Shown: positions 1 through 10,092, counted from the stretch's first letter. The stretch: 64,000 bases of DNA from Gracilaria gracilis (GCA_030374805.1 JARGSG010000199.1:186001-250000); one strand, 5' to 3'. Translations and numbers: made by a program. Notes: generated from the sequence alone by a model not told the origin.

Positions 1-16
1 CTCGCCACTTTGTTTC

Positions 17-1894
17 TTGTCGGGATCCTTTACAGGATCTGCTTCGAATTGGAACGTGCCGGAGAAAGAGGGATTCGCAATAGTCGAAGCAATGTGCCGG
101 CTCGACTACCTCATCACTGGCCGGGAGGTGTCAATTTTCACGGACCACGCCAACCTCGTATATTTATACGACCCCTACGGGAAGAATCCCGGGATTGCAC
201 GCCACACAGCAAGCAAACTGATGCGCTGGGCCCTGAAACTCAGCGCGTTTCGATACGTTATCGAACACCTTCCCGGCGAGCAAAATGTTTGGGCAGACAT
301 GCTGACAAGATGGGCCGTACAGGCCAAGGCAACCATCAGCTCTCGCACTATCGGCCGCCTCAAATCTCTACTGTTGGCACCGATAAGTCCTGGAACAGAC
401 TCTAGGCTGGACTGGCCCTCGCTTCCGGATATTATCTCATCCCAAGAAACCGCAAATTCGAAACCGCCGAAGCGGTTCAAGAAGACAGAAGAAGGTTGGA
501 AGGACGAGAAAGGAATCCATTGGATTTGTAGCGAGGATCAGATGATGAAGCTCAGGATACTCGTCGCGGCACACACCGGAATGGGAGGACATCGTAGTTG
601 GAAAGTGACTCAAGCTACACTACAGAGCCATTTCTATTGGGAGCATATGCCGAAGGATGTCGAAGCCTTTGTCCGTTCTTGCTTACACTGCCTCTGTACA
701 GAAGCAGGTACGATCATTCGCAGACCACTTGGACACGCTCTGCACGCTGACCTACCAAACAAGATGCTGCATTTCGATTTCTGTTACATGTCGAAGGGTG
801 AAGACGGATACTGCTACGTCCTAGTTCTGAAGGATGACCACAGTGGTTATCTCTGGCTTACCCCAGCGAAGGAGGCTACCGCAGAAGTCGTATCTGAGGT
901 CCTTATCCGCTGGTTTGCATCTTTTGGTGTCGTAGAGCACTGGGTCTCCGATCGCGGTTCCCACTTCAAGAATGAACTGGTCGATCTTTCGCGGGAGACT
1001 CTAAAGTCTTCGCACCACTTTACTCTCGCCCACTGCCCATGGTCTAATGGTACAGTCGAGGTCGTGTGTCGCGAACTCTTGAAAGCTACAAGAGCACTTT
1101 TGTCCGAATTTCAGCTTCCTCAGGTGTGCTGGCCTGCTGTCCTTCCAATCGTTCAGTCGACGCTAAACAATTCCATCTTGGAGAGATTGGGTAGCCGGTG
1201 CCCACTCACCGCATTTACTGGTTTGCCGCAGGATTCCCCGTTGACAGCAATCAAGAGAAAGGTTGGAGGCGTGGCCGAAGTCCAAAGCGTCGAAGAAGTG
1301 AGAGCAAAGCAGAGAATGAACATTGGTAGGTTGCAGACTGCTCTCGACAGTATGCACAAGGATGTGGCGATACGCACTCGTCGAAAACGCGAGAGTGCAG
1401 TCAAGGCGCACAATCGTAAAACTGGCGTCAGACCAGTCAATTTCACCGAGGGTGATTTTGTTCTTCGAGGATTGCTGAAACGCGAGAAAGGCAGAAAGCC
1501 TTCCTTGTTGTGGATTGGACCTTTTCGGGTTGTTTCGTGCAAATCGGAGTACATCTTTACTGTGGAGAATCTTTTGAATGGAAAGAAGCAGGACGTTCAC
1601 GGTCGGCGTCTAAAGTTCTTTCGAAATAAGGACTACAACGTAACTGAATCGCTTAAGGAACATCTTGTCTACCAGGAGGGTCAAAAGCTTGTCATCGATC
1701 GCTTTGAAGATATAAGAAGAAAGGACGGTGAAGTGCAGCTTTTAGTTAAATGGAAAGGGTTTTCAGACGAAGAACGGGATTGGGTTACTCTAGAGTCACT
1801 GAAATTGGATGTCCCGGTGCTGGCGCAGGAATACATCGACGATGTCTCTGCAAATGGCACGAGTCGGCAGCGTGCCGTCGTGAATTCAATTTAA
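17..1894 (+). CDS. E0 pol C-terminal part: RNase H end, integrase, chromodomain
   Basis: This open frame encodes the retrotransposon enzymes that degrade the RNA template and insert the cDNA into nuclear DNA. Residues ~1-110 are the end of RNase H. An HHCC zinc-binding region follows (AAHTGMGGH, then SCLHC, ~residues 190-230). The integrase core shows the D-D-E arrangement at FDF, SDRGSHF and NGTVEVV (~residues 250-360). A GPY/F-like module (GDFVLRG to WIGPFRVV, ~480-510) follows. The chromodomain (LLVKWKGFSDEERDW, ~575-600) lies at the C terminus and in chromoviruses directs insertion to modified histones. The start is artificial because the reading frame enters from outside the window. It ends 41 bp before the 3' LTR. 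Confidence 0.88.
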   Translation: MSGSFTGSASNWNVPEKEGFAIVEAMCRLDYLITGREVSIFTDHANLVYLYDPYGKNPGIARHTASKLMRWALKLSAFRYVIEHLPGEQNVWADMLTRWAVQAKATISSRTIGRLKSLLLAPISPGTDSRLDWPSLPDIISSQETANSKPPKRFKKTEEGWKDEKGIHWICSEDQMMKLRILVAAHTGMGGHRSWKVTQATLQSHFYWEHMPKDVEAFVRSCLHCLCTEAGTIIRRPLGHALHADLPNKMLHFDFCYMSKGEDGYCYVLVLKDDHSGYLWLTPAKEATAEVVSEVLIRWFASFGVVEHWVSDRGSHFKNELVDLSRETLKSSHHFTLAHCPWSNGTVEVVCRELLKATRALLSEFQLPQVCWPAVLPIVQSTLNNSILERLGSRCPLTAFTGLPQDSPLTAIKRKVGGVAEVQSVEEVRAKQRMNIGRLQTALDSMHKDVAIRTRRKRESAVKAHNRKTGVRPVNFTEGDFVLRGLLKREKGRKPSLLWIGPFRVVSCKSEYIFTVENLLNGKKQDVHGRRLKFFRNKDYNVTESLKEHLVYQEGQKLVIDRFEDIRRKDGEVQLLVKWKGFSDEERDWVTLESLKLDVPVLAQEYIDDVSANGTSRQRAVVNSI

Positions 1895-1935
1895 CTGAGC
1901 TACCACAAGCTTACGCAGGGCAGCTCATGGGGCGC

Positions 1936-2378
1936 TGTTGTGAAATATCACGACAGCAACGCGGCGGAACAGGTGTACGGACGCGTACACTGGCGCGTAT
2001 CCCTCGGGCGGTGCGTGGAACGGAGCAAGGAGCTCACCAGATCAAACAGCTGCTCCAAATGAGCCGCGATGGAAAGTGTAGGACCGAGATGGGGCTGACA
2101 CAGTCGCGTGTAAAATTTGCATATGTGAATTTCCTTTACTCTTTGGAGGTTTGCGTTCATTGCTGGATCCGCACTGAGCCGACCTCGAGCGATCCTCTTC
2201 GACAAAGAGGTCGCGGGCAAACACAATAAAAGCTCCCGGCCTAAGACCGGGAGTGACCTCGGCGAAGGCAGAAGCCAGTTCGCCAGAGGTGTGCCCTTCC
2301 GTTCGCTTTCTCTTTTCGACCTTTTGTTCTGCCCCCATCTTTCCTTTCCGTCTGCCTGTCTCCCGCCACTCATCAACA
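1936..2378 (+). repeat. E0 3' LTR (443 bp)
   Basis: It begins TGTTGTGAAATATC and ends CAACA, the same terminal bases as the E4 LTRs (TGTTGTATATCG to CAACA), and directly follows a purine tract. An AATAAA polyadenylation signal at ~2225-2230 is followed at once by a stem-loop, CTCCCGG (2233-2239) pairing with CCGGGAG (2247-2253). The E4 LTR has a different but equally paired stem at the same place. The LTR is about the same length as the 434-bp E4 LTR. Confidence 0.82.
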
Positions 2379-3218
2379 ATACGTCTCCATAACCACATCG
2401 AGTGCCAAACAAGACCGACACCAGCTCCCGCCCTTATCGATCTTCCGGTTTGAAGCGAAAGCGCTCGTGTCAGCAAGCGAAAGAAAAGCCCGCATACTCC
2501 CCACGCGTACCTGGCGCTTTGAGTTGAGGTTTGCGCGACGGCAATTTTCAGAACCTCTGTCCAAACGCAAACACGCATACTCACTGCGAAGCATGTTTGC
2601 GATTTGGTATTTCAGGAGACGCCCAGTATCTACAACTACATAATACATATTGTTCAGAAGTTGGGAGCGCAAGTAACAAAAATGAAGCTAAGTGTTAAAA
2701 GAAAATGGATTATAATGTGCACCTACTCGCTTCACAAATACTACAAGAATACATATCTGACCATAAGAAGCACGGGGGTGAAAGAGGGAAGATTCTCTCG
2801 AGCGCGGAAGGGTACAACGCAAAAGAATTCCAAACATTGATGACACGCGAATTGCGGACATTATTTGAACCAGGCCCTGCTTTGAACACTTTAATCATAA
2901 ACAATGCGGTAATTGTGTCTAAGGACTCTAGTGGTACTGGGATGTAATTAATTAAAAAAACTGCGGCATTTATGTTCTGCCTCATATGTCGTCCAATTAC
3001 CAGTCTTAAATTGAAAAGAATTATGAAGCAACTCTTAGAGTTCACATTCTACTCCCCTTATCTCTGCAAAACATGAGTATCTCTCAATATGTTTGAAGGT
3101 CAGACACTGCAAGTTGCAGATGGCAACAACATAAATAAAGTTCAAAGTCATTTTCCCGTACTCTGATATCTTCAAGTTAGACAAACCGACAAAGAAACGA
3201 ACAACGAACGCCAGCTTC
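2379..3218. other. Intergenic, no clear gene
   Basis: A stretch between the E0 LTR and the zinc-finger gene. Apart from one small open frame (2705-2947, listed separately) I see no domain, RNA or repeat. The stretch becomes more AT-rich to the right. The 5' end of the zinc-finger gene, possibly an upstream exon, should lie in the last few hundred bases. Confidence 0.5.
2705..2947 (+). CDS. Possible small hypothetical protein (80 aa)
   Basis: An ATG-initiated frame of 80 codons ending in TAA. The product is soluble and mixed-charge, begins MDYNVHLLASQILQEY and has no transmembrane segment or motif I recognise. The composition looks protein-like, which is the only reason to list it. There is no homology or splice evidence, and the opposite strand is also open across much of it. 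It could be an exon of a larger gene or chance. Confidence 0.22.
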   Translation: MDYNVHLLASQILQEYISDHKKHGGERGKILSSAEGYNAKEFQTLMTRELRTLFEPGPALNTLIINNAVIVSKDSSGTGM

Positions 3219-3965
3219 TTGACCACAGCAAGGGAAATTACGACAATCCTGAGTTCGCGTGGATCACATTCTTCCGGTAGGTCAGGTAGTAGCAACAGAA
3301 AGAGCGAACGTCGGGGAACTGGCAGCGATCGCGGTGAGGAGCGTAGCTCGAAGCGCGCGAGGACACAGGCTCGCTCTTCTTCCAGCAGCTCCGGCGCCAG
3401 CCACGGTGGCGCGGCCATGCTACCGGGAGCCGCAAGCGCGCATGCAGCCGCTGGTTCTGCTGGCGCTGCGCCCGCAAGAGTGACAGACAGGGTGTTTACT
3501 AAGAGCGGTGCTCTCGCAACTACGATTCCGTGCCCAGTTTGTTCCAGGATGATCGTCAAAAGCCGCATGAACTGGCACTTGAATTCGTGCCGACTGTACG
3601 AGTGCCCTGTGCCTGATTGTGACTTTAAAACGTATCTAAAGGGGCAATACAACTATCATGTTAAGAGGCACACTGGGGTAGTGGATTACTCGAACATGTC
3701 TCCTTGTCCAATTTGCTCGAGGATGATGACCAACAACCGCATGAACTTTCACCTGAGGACCTGTCAGCTGCGCGACTGTCCTGAGCCAGGTTGCAGATAC
3801 TCGACGTATCTACCGGGTCAATTCAGCGCTCATTTGCAGAAACACAAGATGGTGCCTGACATTGAATGCACGAATGGATGTGGAGCTAAGTTTAATCGCC
3901 AATCCAATATGAATACTCATCGAGAGAAGCACTGCCGGTTGAGGCCGAAAGGTGGCGATGAATGA
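3219..3965 (+). CDS. C2HC/C2H2 zinc-finger protein (start unresolved)
   Basis: A probable nuclear nucleic-acid-binding protein. The N-terminal ~95 residues are a Ser/Arg/Ala-rich low-complexity tail with a basic patch (SSKRARTQAR) suited to nuclear import. The rest is a duplicated finger pair. CPVC...H...C (C2HC) plus C-x4-C-x12-H-x3-H (CPVPDC...HVKRH) is repeated as CPIC...H...C plus CPEPGC...HLQKH. A final finger begins CTNGCGAKFNRQSNMNTH. The frame opens at a TTG at 3219 with no upstream in-frame ATG. The first in-frame ATG is 3418, inside the Ala-rich part, so an upstream exon joined near 3219-3235 is likely. Stop at 3965; a polyadenylation signal follows at 4028. Family is clear; DNA target and role are unknown. 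Confidence 0.72.
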   Translation: MTTAREITTILSSRGSHSSGRSGSSNRKSERRGTGSDRGEERSSKRARTQARSSSSSSGASHGGAAMLPGAASAHAAAGSAGAAPARVTDRVFTKSGALATTIPCPVCSRMIVKSRMNWHLNSCRLYECPVPDCDFKTYLKGQYNYHVKRHTGVVDYSNMSPCPICSRMMTNNRMNFHLRTCQLRDCPEPGCRYSTYLPGQFSAHLQKHKMVPDIECTNGCGAKFNRQSNMNTHREKHCRLRPKGGDE

Positions 3966-4027
3966 TTTTGAGGAATGCTCCGTAATTCTTGTAGAGCTAC
4001 GAATAATAGGAGTACATAGAGCAGAGA

Positions 4028-4033
4028 AATAAA
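4028..4033 (+). terminator. Polyadenylation signal AATAAA
   Basis: A canonical AATAAA lies 63 bp after the stop of the zinc-finger gene on the same strand. Position and strand fit its 3' end. No experimental support. Confidence 0.45.
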
Positions 4034-4828
4034 ATGGAGCGATGAAACGTTATAGAACAGACATAAAAACGAGCTGGTGTTTTTCGCGGGAGGACTTACG
4101 TAGCTTTAGAACAGATCAAACCGAGTGCCCTTCAATCCTTTGCCCTACTCTTTACTGCGCAGAGTCAGACAGACGATGGTGGCATCGCCACTCGTACGTC
4201 ACTCGGGTGGCTCTTGATATGGTTGGAAAAATGTCAATTGCCATGGATAGCACCAACAGAACATGAGCGGCTGTACAGCTCTAATAAATCCACACGAGGA
4301 AAGTTTGGGCTGTGTAAAGGCTGGGAACTGTGTTCGGTTGTGAATAACCGGCGCCTGGCTTGATCCGTGTCTTCTCGCGGTACGGTCGTATGTGCAGCCG
4401 CCACAAACAAGTTATCTGGGACGTTCATCGGCGCCTCTTTCCCAGCGTTTCTATTCGCTGCGTGAATATTTTACGGAGGTGGTTGCAGCACATTACAACT
4501 ACGAGCGCAATCCAGATCACAAACACGAAATGACATATGCTGTAGATAAGATGCGTGTGTGGAAAGCAAAACTTTGGGCCGAAATCAATTTGTGGTCGCG
4601 TGGACGATTCCTTCAAGAGATGTACCTTTTAGTACGGAACAGAACGGTTTGATTGATATTCAGAGCCCAAATCGAATTCGACAAAGAGTGCTTCCGAGCT
4701 CGGAGGATCCGCAGATAAATGTAGTTTGTTGGAACGGAAGGGATCGAAACGTGGTTGTTGGCTGCCGCTAGGGCCATATCTTGGTTCAAGATGTATGCTA
4801 TGGGGGAAGATATCTCAATGGAAGTGAT
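4034..4828. other. Intergenic; one weak coding-like stretch
   Basis: No recognised gene. A plus-strand open stretch at about 4392-4652 translates to a helical, aromatic-rich segment (for example LREYFTEVVAAHYNYE) that looks more protein-like than its surroundings. It has no ATG at its start and no motif, so it could be a gene fragment or chance. Confidence 0.3.
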
Positions 4829-4910
4829 GGGTCTGTAGCTCAATCAATTGGTAGAGTGCTCCCTTAGCATGGGAGATGTACGGGGATCGAACGCTACCGC
4901 CGACAGGCCC
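4829..4910 (+). tRNA. tRNA-Ala(AGC)-like sequence, possibly a pseudogene
   Basis: The acceptor arms GGGTCTG (4829-4835) and CAGGCCC (4904-4910) pair fully with one G-U. An A-box-like TAGCTCAATC...TTGG follows, then a perfect 5-bp anticodon stem CTCCC/GGGAG around loop TTAGCAT with anticodon AGC at 4866-4868. The T-arm is poor: CGGGGATCGAAC is present, but the following bases do not give a normal 5-bp stem. It may be a decayed tRNA gene or the tRNA-derived head of a short repeat. Confidence 0.42.
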
Positions 4911-5134
4911 GGCAGATCCACTTCCATTCTTTTAGCCCTCTCCAACAACAGCTTCCATATCAACACCGGCTGGAGTTGTTTGTTGGCGTTGCGACCGTCG
5001 AAGCAAGAGGCAGTCTAGTTCTGAAGTCAACGGGAACATGTTGGACTTCCCGTGCCTCACGACAAAGATGAGTTAAAATATATGTGTAAGTTTCATCGTA
5101 GTCTAGCGACGCAGCTACTGTGGGTTTCTGACAT

Positions 5135-5988
5135 ATCAAAGCTTCGAGAAGCAAGCTTCTCGTAAGAAATGGTCTCAAAGCTCTTTGATAACTAGATGAG
5201 ATTTTTATTCAGTTCTTAGATTTTGGAATGTATAATATGTTTGGTTAAAACTTGTAATTGAGAGAAGTCTTTTGAAATATAAATAAAAATGATCTTTGTG
5301 GTTTAGTCAGGGTCGTATTTTGACTACTTATTTACATGGTTGGAAGTCATATAGTCAAGCGTTTATGGCAGAAATCAGTCAAAGAAGTCAAAAAATAGTC
5401 ACTTCTAAGAATTACGTTTACTGGAGCGTTCTGTACTGTCTTATTCAAGGTATTGGTAGTTTAGGACAATAACTTGGTCCCTTTAAAACCACATTGGCAC
5501 TAAACCAAAGTCTACAAATCGGTAGTAAACAAAGTTTTAACATCTGTTTTACAGATAACCTATAATTGACGGTACCAAATAATTGGTAAGAAGAGTAAAA
5601 AATTATTGTAGAAAGTTGTTAAGAAGAAAAGCAATTCTAGGAGTCAGCATGATTGAAGATCCAGAATGGGGGAACTATGGACGTTTTTTTCTTAGTAATT
5701 TTATTTGTTGGCAGTGGAATGATCCAAACAGCTGATCTGTCCAGAAAGGCAACGAAATGCGCCGTGTGACACGGCGCATTCGTAAACGTGAAAATGCTGC
5801 TCAACGACCCTGTTTTTGAAACAGCTGTAAGCAATCTATGTATAAGCCGTAGATTTGGTAGCTACGCCAATTTTGAAAGAGATTACCAAAAATATGCAGA
5901 TAACTAGTTTTCCTGCAGATTTTGACTGAGCAATCTAGACTTTAGCTCAAAACACATAGCTTTGTCTTCCTAGTAGGAGCTTTGCGAT
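5135..5988. repeat. Repeat A, copy 1 (unfilled site)
   Basis: This stretch is closely similar, inverted, to 16523-17716 continued at 23146-23203. Copy 1 lacks both the chromovirus E4 and the 384-bp extra segment present in copy 2, so it preserves the uninterrupted form (E4 site GTTAT reads ATAAC here). No transposase is encoded. Its ends (ATCAAAGCTTC and, inverted, ATCGCAAAGCTCC) resemble each other weakly, hinting at a non-autonomous DNA element. The sequence at 5637-5834 is open on the minus strand in both copies, but this is probably an accident of a conserved palindrome. Confidence 0.75.
5756..5780. repeat. Perfect palindrome in repeat A
   Basis: AATGCGCCGTGT and ACACGGCGCATT are 12-bp perfect arms around one G. 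The other copy of repeat A keeps the palindrome near 16733-16757 with one mismatch, so it is an old part of the repeat. Confidence 0.7.
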
Positions 5989-6053
5989 GACTGAGCAATC
6001 TAGACTTTAGCTCAAAACACATAGATTTGTCTTCCTAGTAGAAGCTTTGCGAT
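5924..6053. repeat. Tandem duplication of 65 bp
   Basis: Units 5924-5988 and 5989-6053 are identical except for two positions by eye. The unit is the end segment of repeat A. The other copy of A has only one unit, so the duplication arose here. Confidence 0.85.
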
Positions 6054-6153
6054 AAAGTGTATCCTCTGGAAGGTTGTCGCTCTTCGTCACAAGAACATGA
6101 CACTTACAGTGGTAAATAGATTCTGAAAATGTGTGATTTCCCGCATTTCCCTG

Positions 6154-8241
6154 GGAGCTGCGGGAAATGAACAAATTGGCACTTATGTCCTATTTTCCCG
6201 ACAAGAGTTGACAAGAAAAAGGATATAGATATAAATTTACTTTGAAAACATCAAAGGAGTATTGTGTTTAGAATAGACATTCTGAAAATTACGTCCATTT
6301 TATAATGAAACTTTAAATCAGCTCAAATGCCTCTGCGTCCATTGAGACAGCCTACCCTTCAACTGCAGCTTTAAGGTCCAAGTAAACAATTCTCTCCGAT
6401 CCATCTTTCTACCCTAAGTGATACTTTCCGTCAAAACGCGTTTCCACCCTAAATGGAAGTGGAATATGAGCGATGGACTCCACGATATCAGAGGCTTGTT
6501 TTTTTTCCCTTTCAATGCCGCTTCGAAGCCCAAAATTTTAGGATGATATGGCTCCATCTTCTGCAAAACGTTCAAATGATGTAACCATTTTTTGTGTAAA
6601 GTTTCAACATGTAAAAGAGCCGTTGGCCAGCACACCAAAAGAACCAAAAACTTTCCAGTGTCTCCTACACGAACGGAAAACTCCCCAGCGGCAATTCCAC
6701 TTGGCAAAAGAATGGCAAGAGACAAGCGTTTTGTCATTAGGCGGGCTTCTTTCCATTCAGAAATCAGATATAGAGGCATAAACGTATTTTGCGCCGCGGA
6801 ACCTTGATCATGAACAGAAACGCATTGGTCCAATTTCAATGCGATGGATGGTTCTTCATCAACGTCGATTGTTTTTCCAGGATTGAGGAATGGGACTGCT
6901 TGACTACACCTTCTATTCAAACTGTTTTCGTTTGCGTCGATATCGTATTCTTAAAGAATTTGGGTTAGGTGAAGCTTTGAAATACTTAGCCAAACAGAAT
7001 TCTAGAAAGAGCAACTTACTATCTTCCTCTTCGAGCTCTCGCTTGAGTTTATGCAGCCGTGCGCGAAATGTAGGCAGCTTATATTGTTGGAAAAGAGCTT
7101 CGCTTTTCCACACATCTGCAGGTGATTGTGCCTCGTTAATTGTTCCCAACCGAATCTTTCTGATCATCAACTTTACAGCAGGGCTGCTTCTGTGTAATTT
7201 TGATGGCATGATGAGTCAGAATAATATGCTGAAGAACAGCGGTGTTCCTAGCATCTAGACCTGGACCAAGACTTGCTGAGAGGGGAAGAATGTGTGCTGC
7301 TTCTTGAAACCATAACAGGTTTATACTTCTATTTCTAGAACACACTATGGGCACAATCATCTCTGTGTCGAAGAAACAACAAATGAAAAAACCTTTGGGA
7401 CAACTACCAATGAGATGTGTATTTTTCCAGTAGGGACACCCAAGACGTCCAACCGGTGGATTTGAGGCTACAGTTCTCTACGTCTAGACGAGTTCAGATG
7501 GATAGTATCTCTTTAAAATTCAGCGATTGTGTCCATATGTTACGTATGTAGTGAAGTACATACGTATACTAAAATCGGGCTCTTTATTGTAACTTCTATA
7601 TGAATTAAGAAGCTATATGTTGTGAATTGTGTAATTATTTACAGTTGTGGTGATCTTAGTGACTATCATTTTACACCAGGCTTTCCCACGTGTTCAGCAT
7701 TGAGATGAGACTTTAAGAGACATGGTGGCTTACGTTAAGGTAATATCCACCTAGTTATATTTTCGTACGATCGGAAATGTACAACTGACGTTGGCGTCTG
7801 TAAGTTTGAAATACGTAGGGAAGGTGTTTCCAGCAACAACTGAAAGATGTCTTTGTTATCTCAGTTGTTCTACTTGCCATGAAGAAAGAAAGAAGTACGA
7901 TTATATCCCGGCTTAGCGCAAGAATTGTAGCTTGAAGCATGCGTACTCCAGTACCAGTACTTCCTTGAAATCGAAGTACGTCGATTTTAAAGGCCAATCT
8001 TCTCTTTAGCATGTTAATCTAACCATACTAAAGTGGTTAAAATGGCGCAAGTGTGCTTGTAGAAGCCAGAGTACTCCAGTACAGAAACTGTATTTCCTTC
8101 CCAATCCACTCTAATAGAGACCAACAAGCAAATAGTTTAGACGTTATTGGAGTTCTAGAATCGCTATCCTAGCAACTGGTCGTACCTTTCGTAGTTGTTG
8201 CACTTGCCATAGATTCTCATGCTTTGATTACTCATTGTGAA
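6154..8241. mobile_element. B copy 1: Harbinger-like DNA transposon, truncated
   Basis: The left terminus GGAGCTGCGGGAAATG at 6154 is preceded by CTG. The segment matches B copy 2 (59822-61953) in inverted orientation across about 2.1 kb, then similarity stops abruptly at ~8241. In copy 2 that point is where the transposase catalytic region continues; copy 1 lacks it, so it is a deletion derivative or its end was replaced by the next element. It keeps the spliced companion gene (6414-7209). Just left of the terminus lies TTTCCCGCATTTCCC, which resembles a second outward-facing terminus. Confidence 0.75.
6414..7209 (-). CDS. Companion protein of transposon B (two exons, 241 aa)
   Basis: Unknown protein carried by the B transposon. 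Exon 1 is 7209-7020 and exon 2 is 6949-6414, joined over a 70-bp intron with a strong donor (GTAAGTTG) and acceptor TTAAG. The same model in copy 2 gives exons of exactly the same lengths (190 and 536 bp) around a 62-bp intron, which supports real coding. Exon 1 has a basic start (MPSKLHRSS) and a helical SPADVWKSEALFQQY...LHKLKRELEEE stretch; exon 2 holds PFLNPGKTIDVDEEPSIAL and a hydrophobic SLAILLPSGIAAGEFSVRVG stretch. PIF/Harbinger elements usually carry a second protein with a Myb/SANT fold that helps the transposase; this may be its counterpart, but I cannot see that fold. Confidence 0.6.
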
Positions 8242-8528
8242 GACAGCACTGCCACAATACGTTTACATATTTTGGTAATCATAATGCGTGGAAAGTAATG
8301 TAATTAATCGAAGGTTTGTTTTGGGTCTACGTGTCATCATAAAATCAAATTCAAGGCTTACACTTTACAGCCAGTTAAAAAACCCTGTTTCATAACAATT
8401 GGATGATATATTCATAGTGTGGTTAACATGCATCTGTCAGATTGCATGAGTCGAGAACATAAACCTTTTGCCAATATCGGAGGTTACTCTTCCCTACGAA
8501 ATGAAGAAGACTTCAGACATTCATCAGC

Positions 8529-9436
8529 TTGTACAGCTCTTTCGAGATCTCAGCAAACCTTTTCTGGCCATCACATCTAAATAGAACACACGCCAGGAAT
8601 CAAGACGCTTTCGATCTTTTTTTGGCGTTTCGTGGAGTGTGTGCGATTTCATGGACGTTGTTAGACCGCAGCTATGAAAAAGAAATTAGGCCAGTTCATT
8701 TACTTTGGGCTCTATTTTTTCTTAAGACATATGGTACCGAATCCCTTAATAGCAGCCGAGCAGGGGTAGACGAAAAGACCTTAAGAAAGTGGACATGGAC
8801 GGTTATTGATGCACTAGCAGATTTGAATTTGGTTCGTTGTGCTTTTCACTTTGTTTGTATAAGACATGGTATTAACATAATATTCTCTAGATTGAGTGGA
8901 ACTCGAGACACAAGAACTACAACAGAAGAAGTTGTTGTTTTCTGTCCGTTGACGGAACAGATTTTTGTATAAACGAACCAAGTCCATTTAGTTCAAGGTG
9001 GTACTCTCATAAACTAAATGGACCTGGATTGCGATACGAGCTGGGCATCAGTATTGTTACCGTAAGTATTGTCTGGGTCAATGGACCTTTTCCGTGCGGG
9101 TCTCATCCGCATCTGAAACTATTCCAGGCGACTATGAAGAAATGTCTTGCGGAACAGGAGTTTGTTATTGCTGATGCTGGTTACAAGGATGTTTGCTGTC
9201 GTCGTGATGGCATGAATGAGAAAAGTACGCATTTCTACTCGGTAATTGGAGCAAGGCACGAATCCGCAAATAGGAGGTTTAAGCAATATGGGGTTCTATC
9301 ACAACGCTTTATACATCATCGGTCCTTGCATTCATCTTGTTTTCATGCGATAGCCAATCTTGCGCAACTAAGTTTTGAAAATGGGGAGAGTCTGTTCAAA
9401 ATTTATGGTGCGGAAGTGAATGATCCTATTGTTTAA
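8529..9436 (+). CDS. T1: Harbinger-type DDE transposase, one 59-bp intron
   Basis: A DDE_Tnp_4-like nuclease that would cut and paste a DNA transposon in the nucleus. Exon 1 (to 8831) carries RPVHLLWALFFLKTYGTE and GVDEKTLRKWTWTVIDALADL. A GT-AG intron at 8832-8890 rejoins the frame. Exon 2 (8891-9436) carries the first Asp in LSVDGTDF, then WYSHKLNGPGLRYELGI and VNGPFPCG, the second Asp in IADAGYKD, and the Glu in ARHESANRRFKQ. All three catalytic residues are present and no internal stop is seen after splicing. The N terminus is unresolved: this frame opens at a TTG, while an ATG at 8501 lies in another frame (MKKTSDIHQLVQLF). No terminal inverted repeats were identified. It is a different lineage from T2 and closer to T3. 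Confidence 0.72.
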
Positions 9437-10092
9437 AGGAAAGATGCGGGAACCATTTTATATACTTCTTTTGTTATGGTGCAGTGGTAGTACGATACTT
9501 TAATTTCTTCCTTACGTGTTGTGATTCACTGTAAACGGAAAAGTAGTTTTATTTGAGTTCATCAAATATGATTCTGTAGAATGCAATAGAACATACTCAT
9601 ACTGGACTTTGCGCACACCGAAAAAAGCTGGTAGTGTATCTTAATCCAACGCAATACTTAGTTTTGAATAACGAAAAAAGAAAGAGTTATGGAAGCAGGA
9701 AATCACTAAACATAGTGCGTGATAGACATTTACAACTTTGAAAGACAGGGTCGCGTTTGAGTAATGAGTGTCGCGTTATCCTTGAAGTAGAATCCAAAAA
9801 GACTTTCGTACGGCTATAGTTAATGCTGGTGTATTTCCTACATAATGGGCATGTTCTGCCTTTATGCTTTTCCCGCAACTCCCTGCTCGCCGCGGCAACA
9901 ATGTTGCCATGCCGCCTTGCTCTCGCCTCACGCTCAACACGCGCGAGCGCTGTGCCTTCTGGCTTTGTTGCCGTGCGTCCATTGGTCTACGCACTTCCAA
10001 TGTGAAACGCGCGCTGCCAACGCACCGCCACCCCTTCGGCGGGTCTCACGCTCTCGCTCGCTACTCTTTGCTTCTGCAATTCCCTCTCTCTC
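9437..10092. other. Intergenic, no gene seen
   Basis: The first half is AT-rich and the second (9880-10080) is distinctly GC-rich. Open frames occur but none looks like a protein. The end of the T1-bearing element should lie in the AT-rich part, but I did not find an inverted terminus. Confidence 0.5.

Larger units (their letters stand above)
1..2378 (+). mobile_element. E0: Ty3/gypsy chromovirus, 3' portion
   Basis: The window opens inside a chromodomain-bearing Ty3/gypsy retrotransposon. The visible parts, in order, are the end of RNase H, the integrase, a C-terminal chromodomain and the 3' LTR. The 5' half lies outside the window, so length, target duplication and age cannot be measured. 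The visible coding part reads open without a break. It is the same lineage as E4 (17717-23145): the protein parts align throughout, and both have a purine-rich tract ending in GGGGCGC just before the LTR. Family assignment is firm; activity is unknown. Confidence 0.9.

Noticed and set aside
5637-5834. Small frame shared by both copies of repeat A
   Set aside because: It crosses a palindrome, differs in its ends between copies, and shows no domain or codon-position bias by eye.
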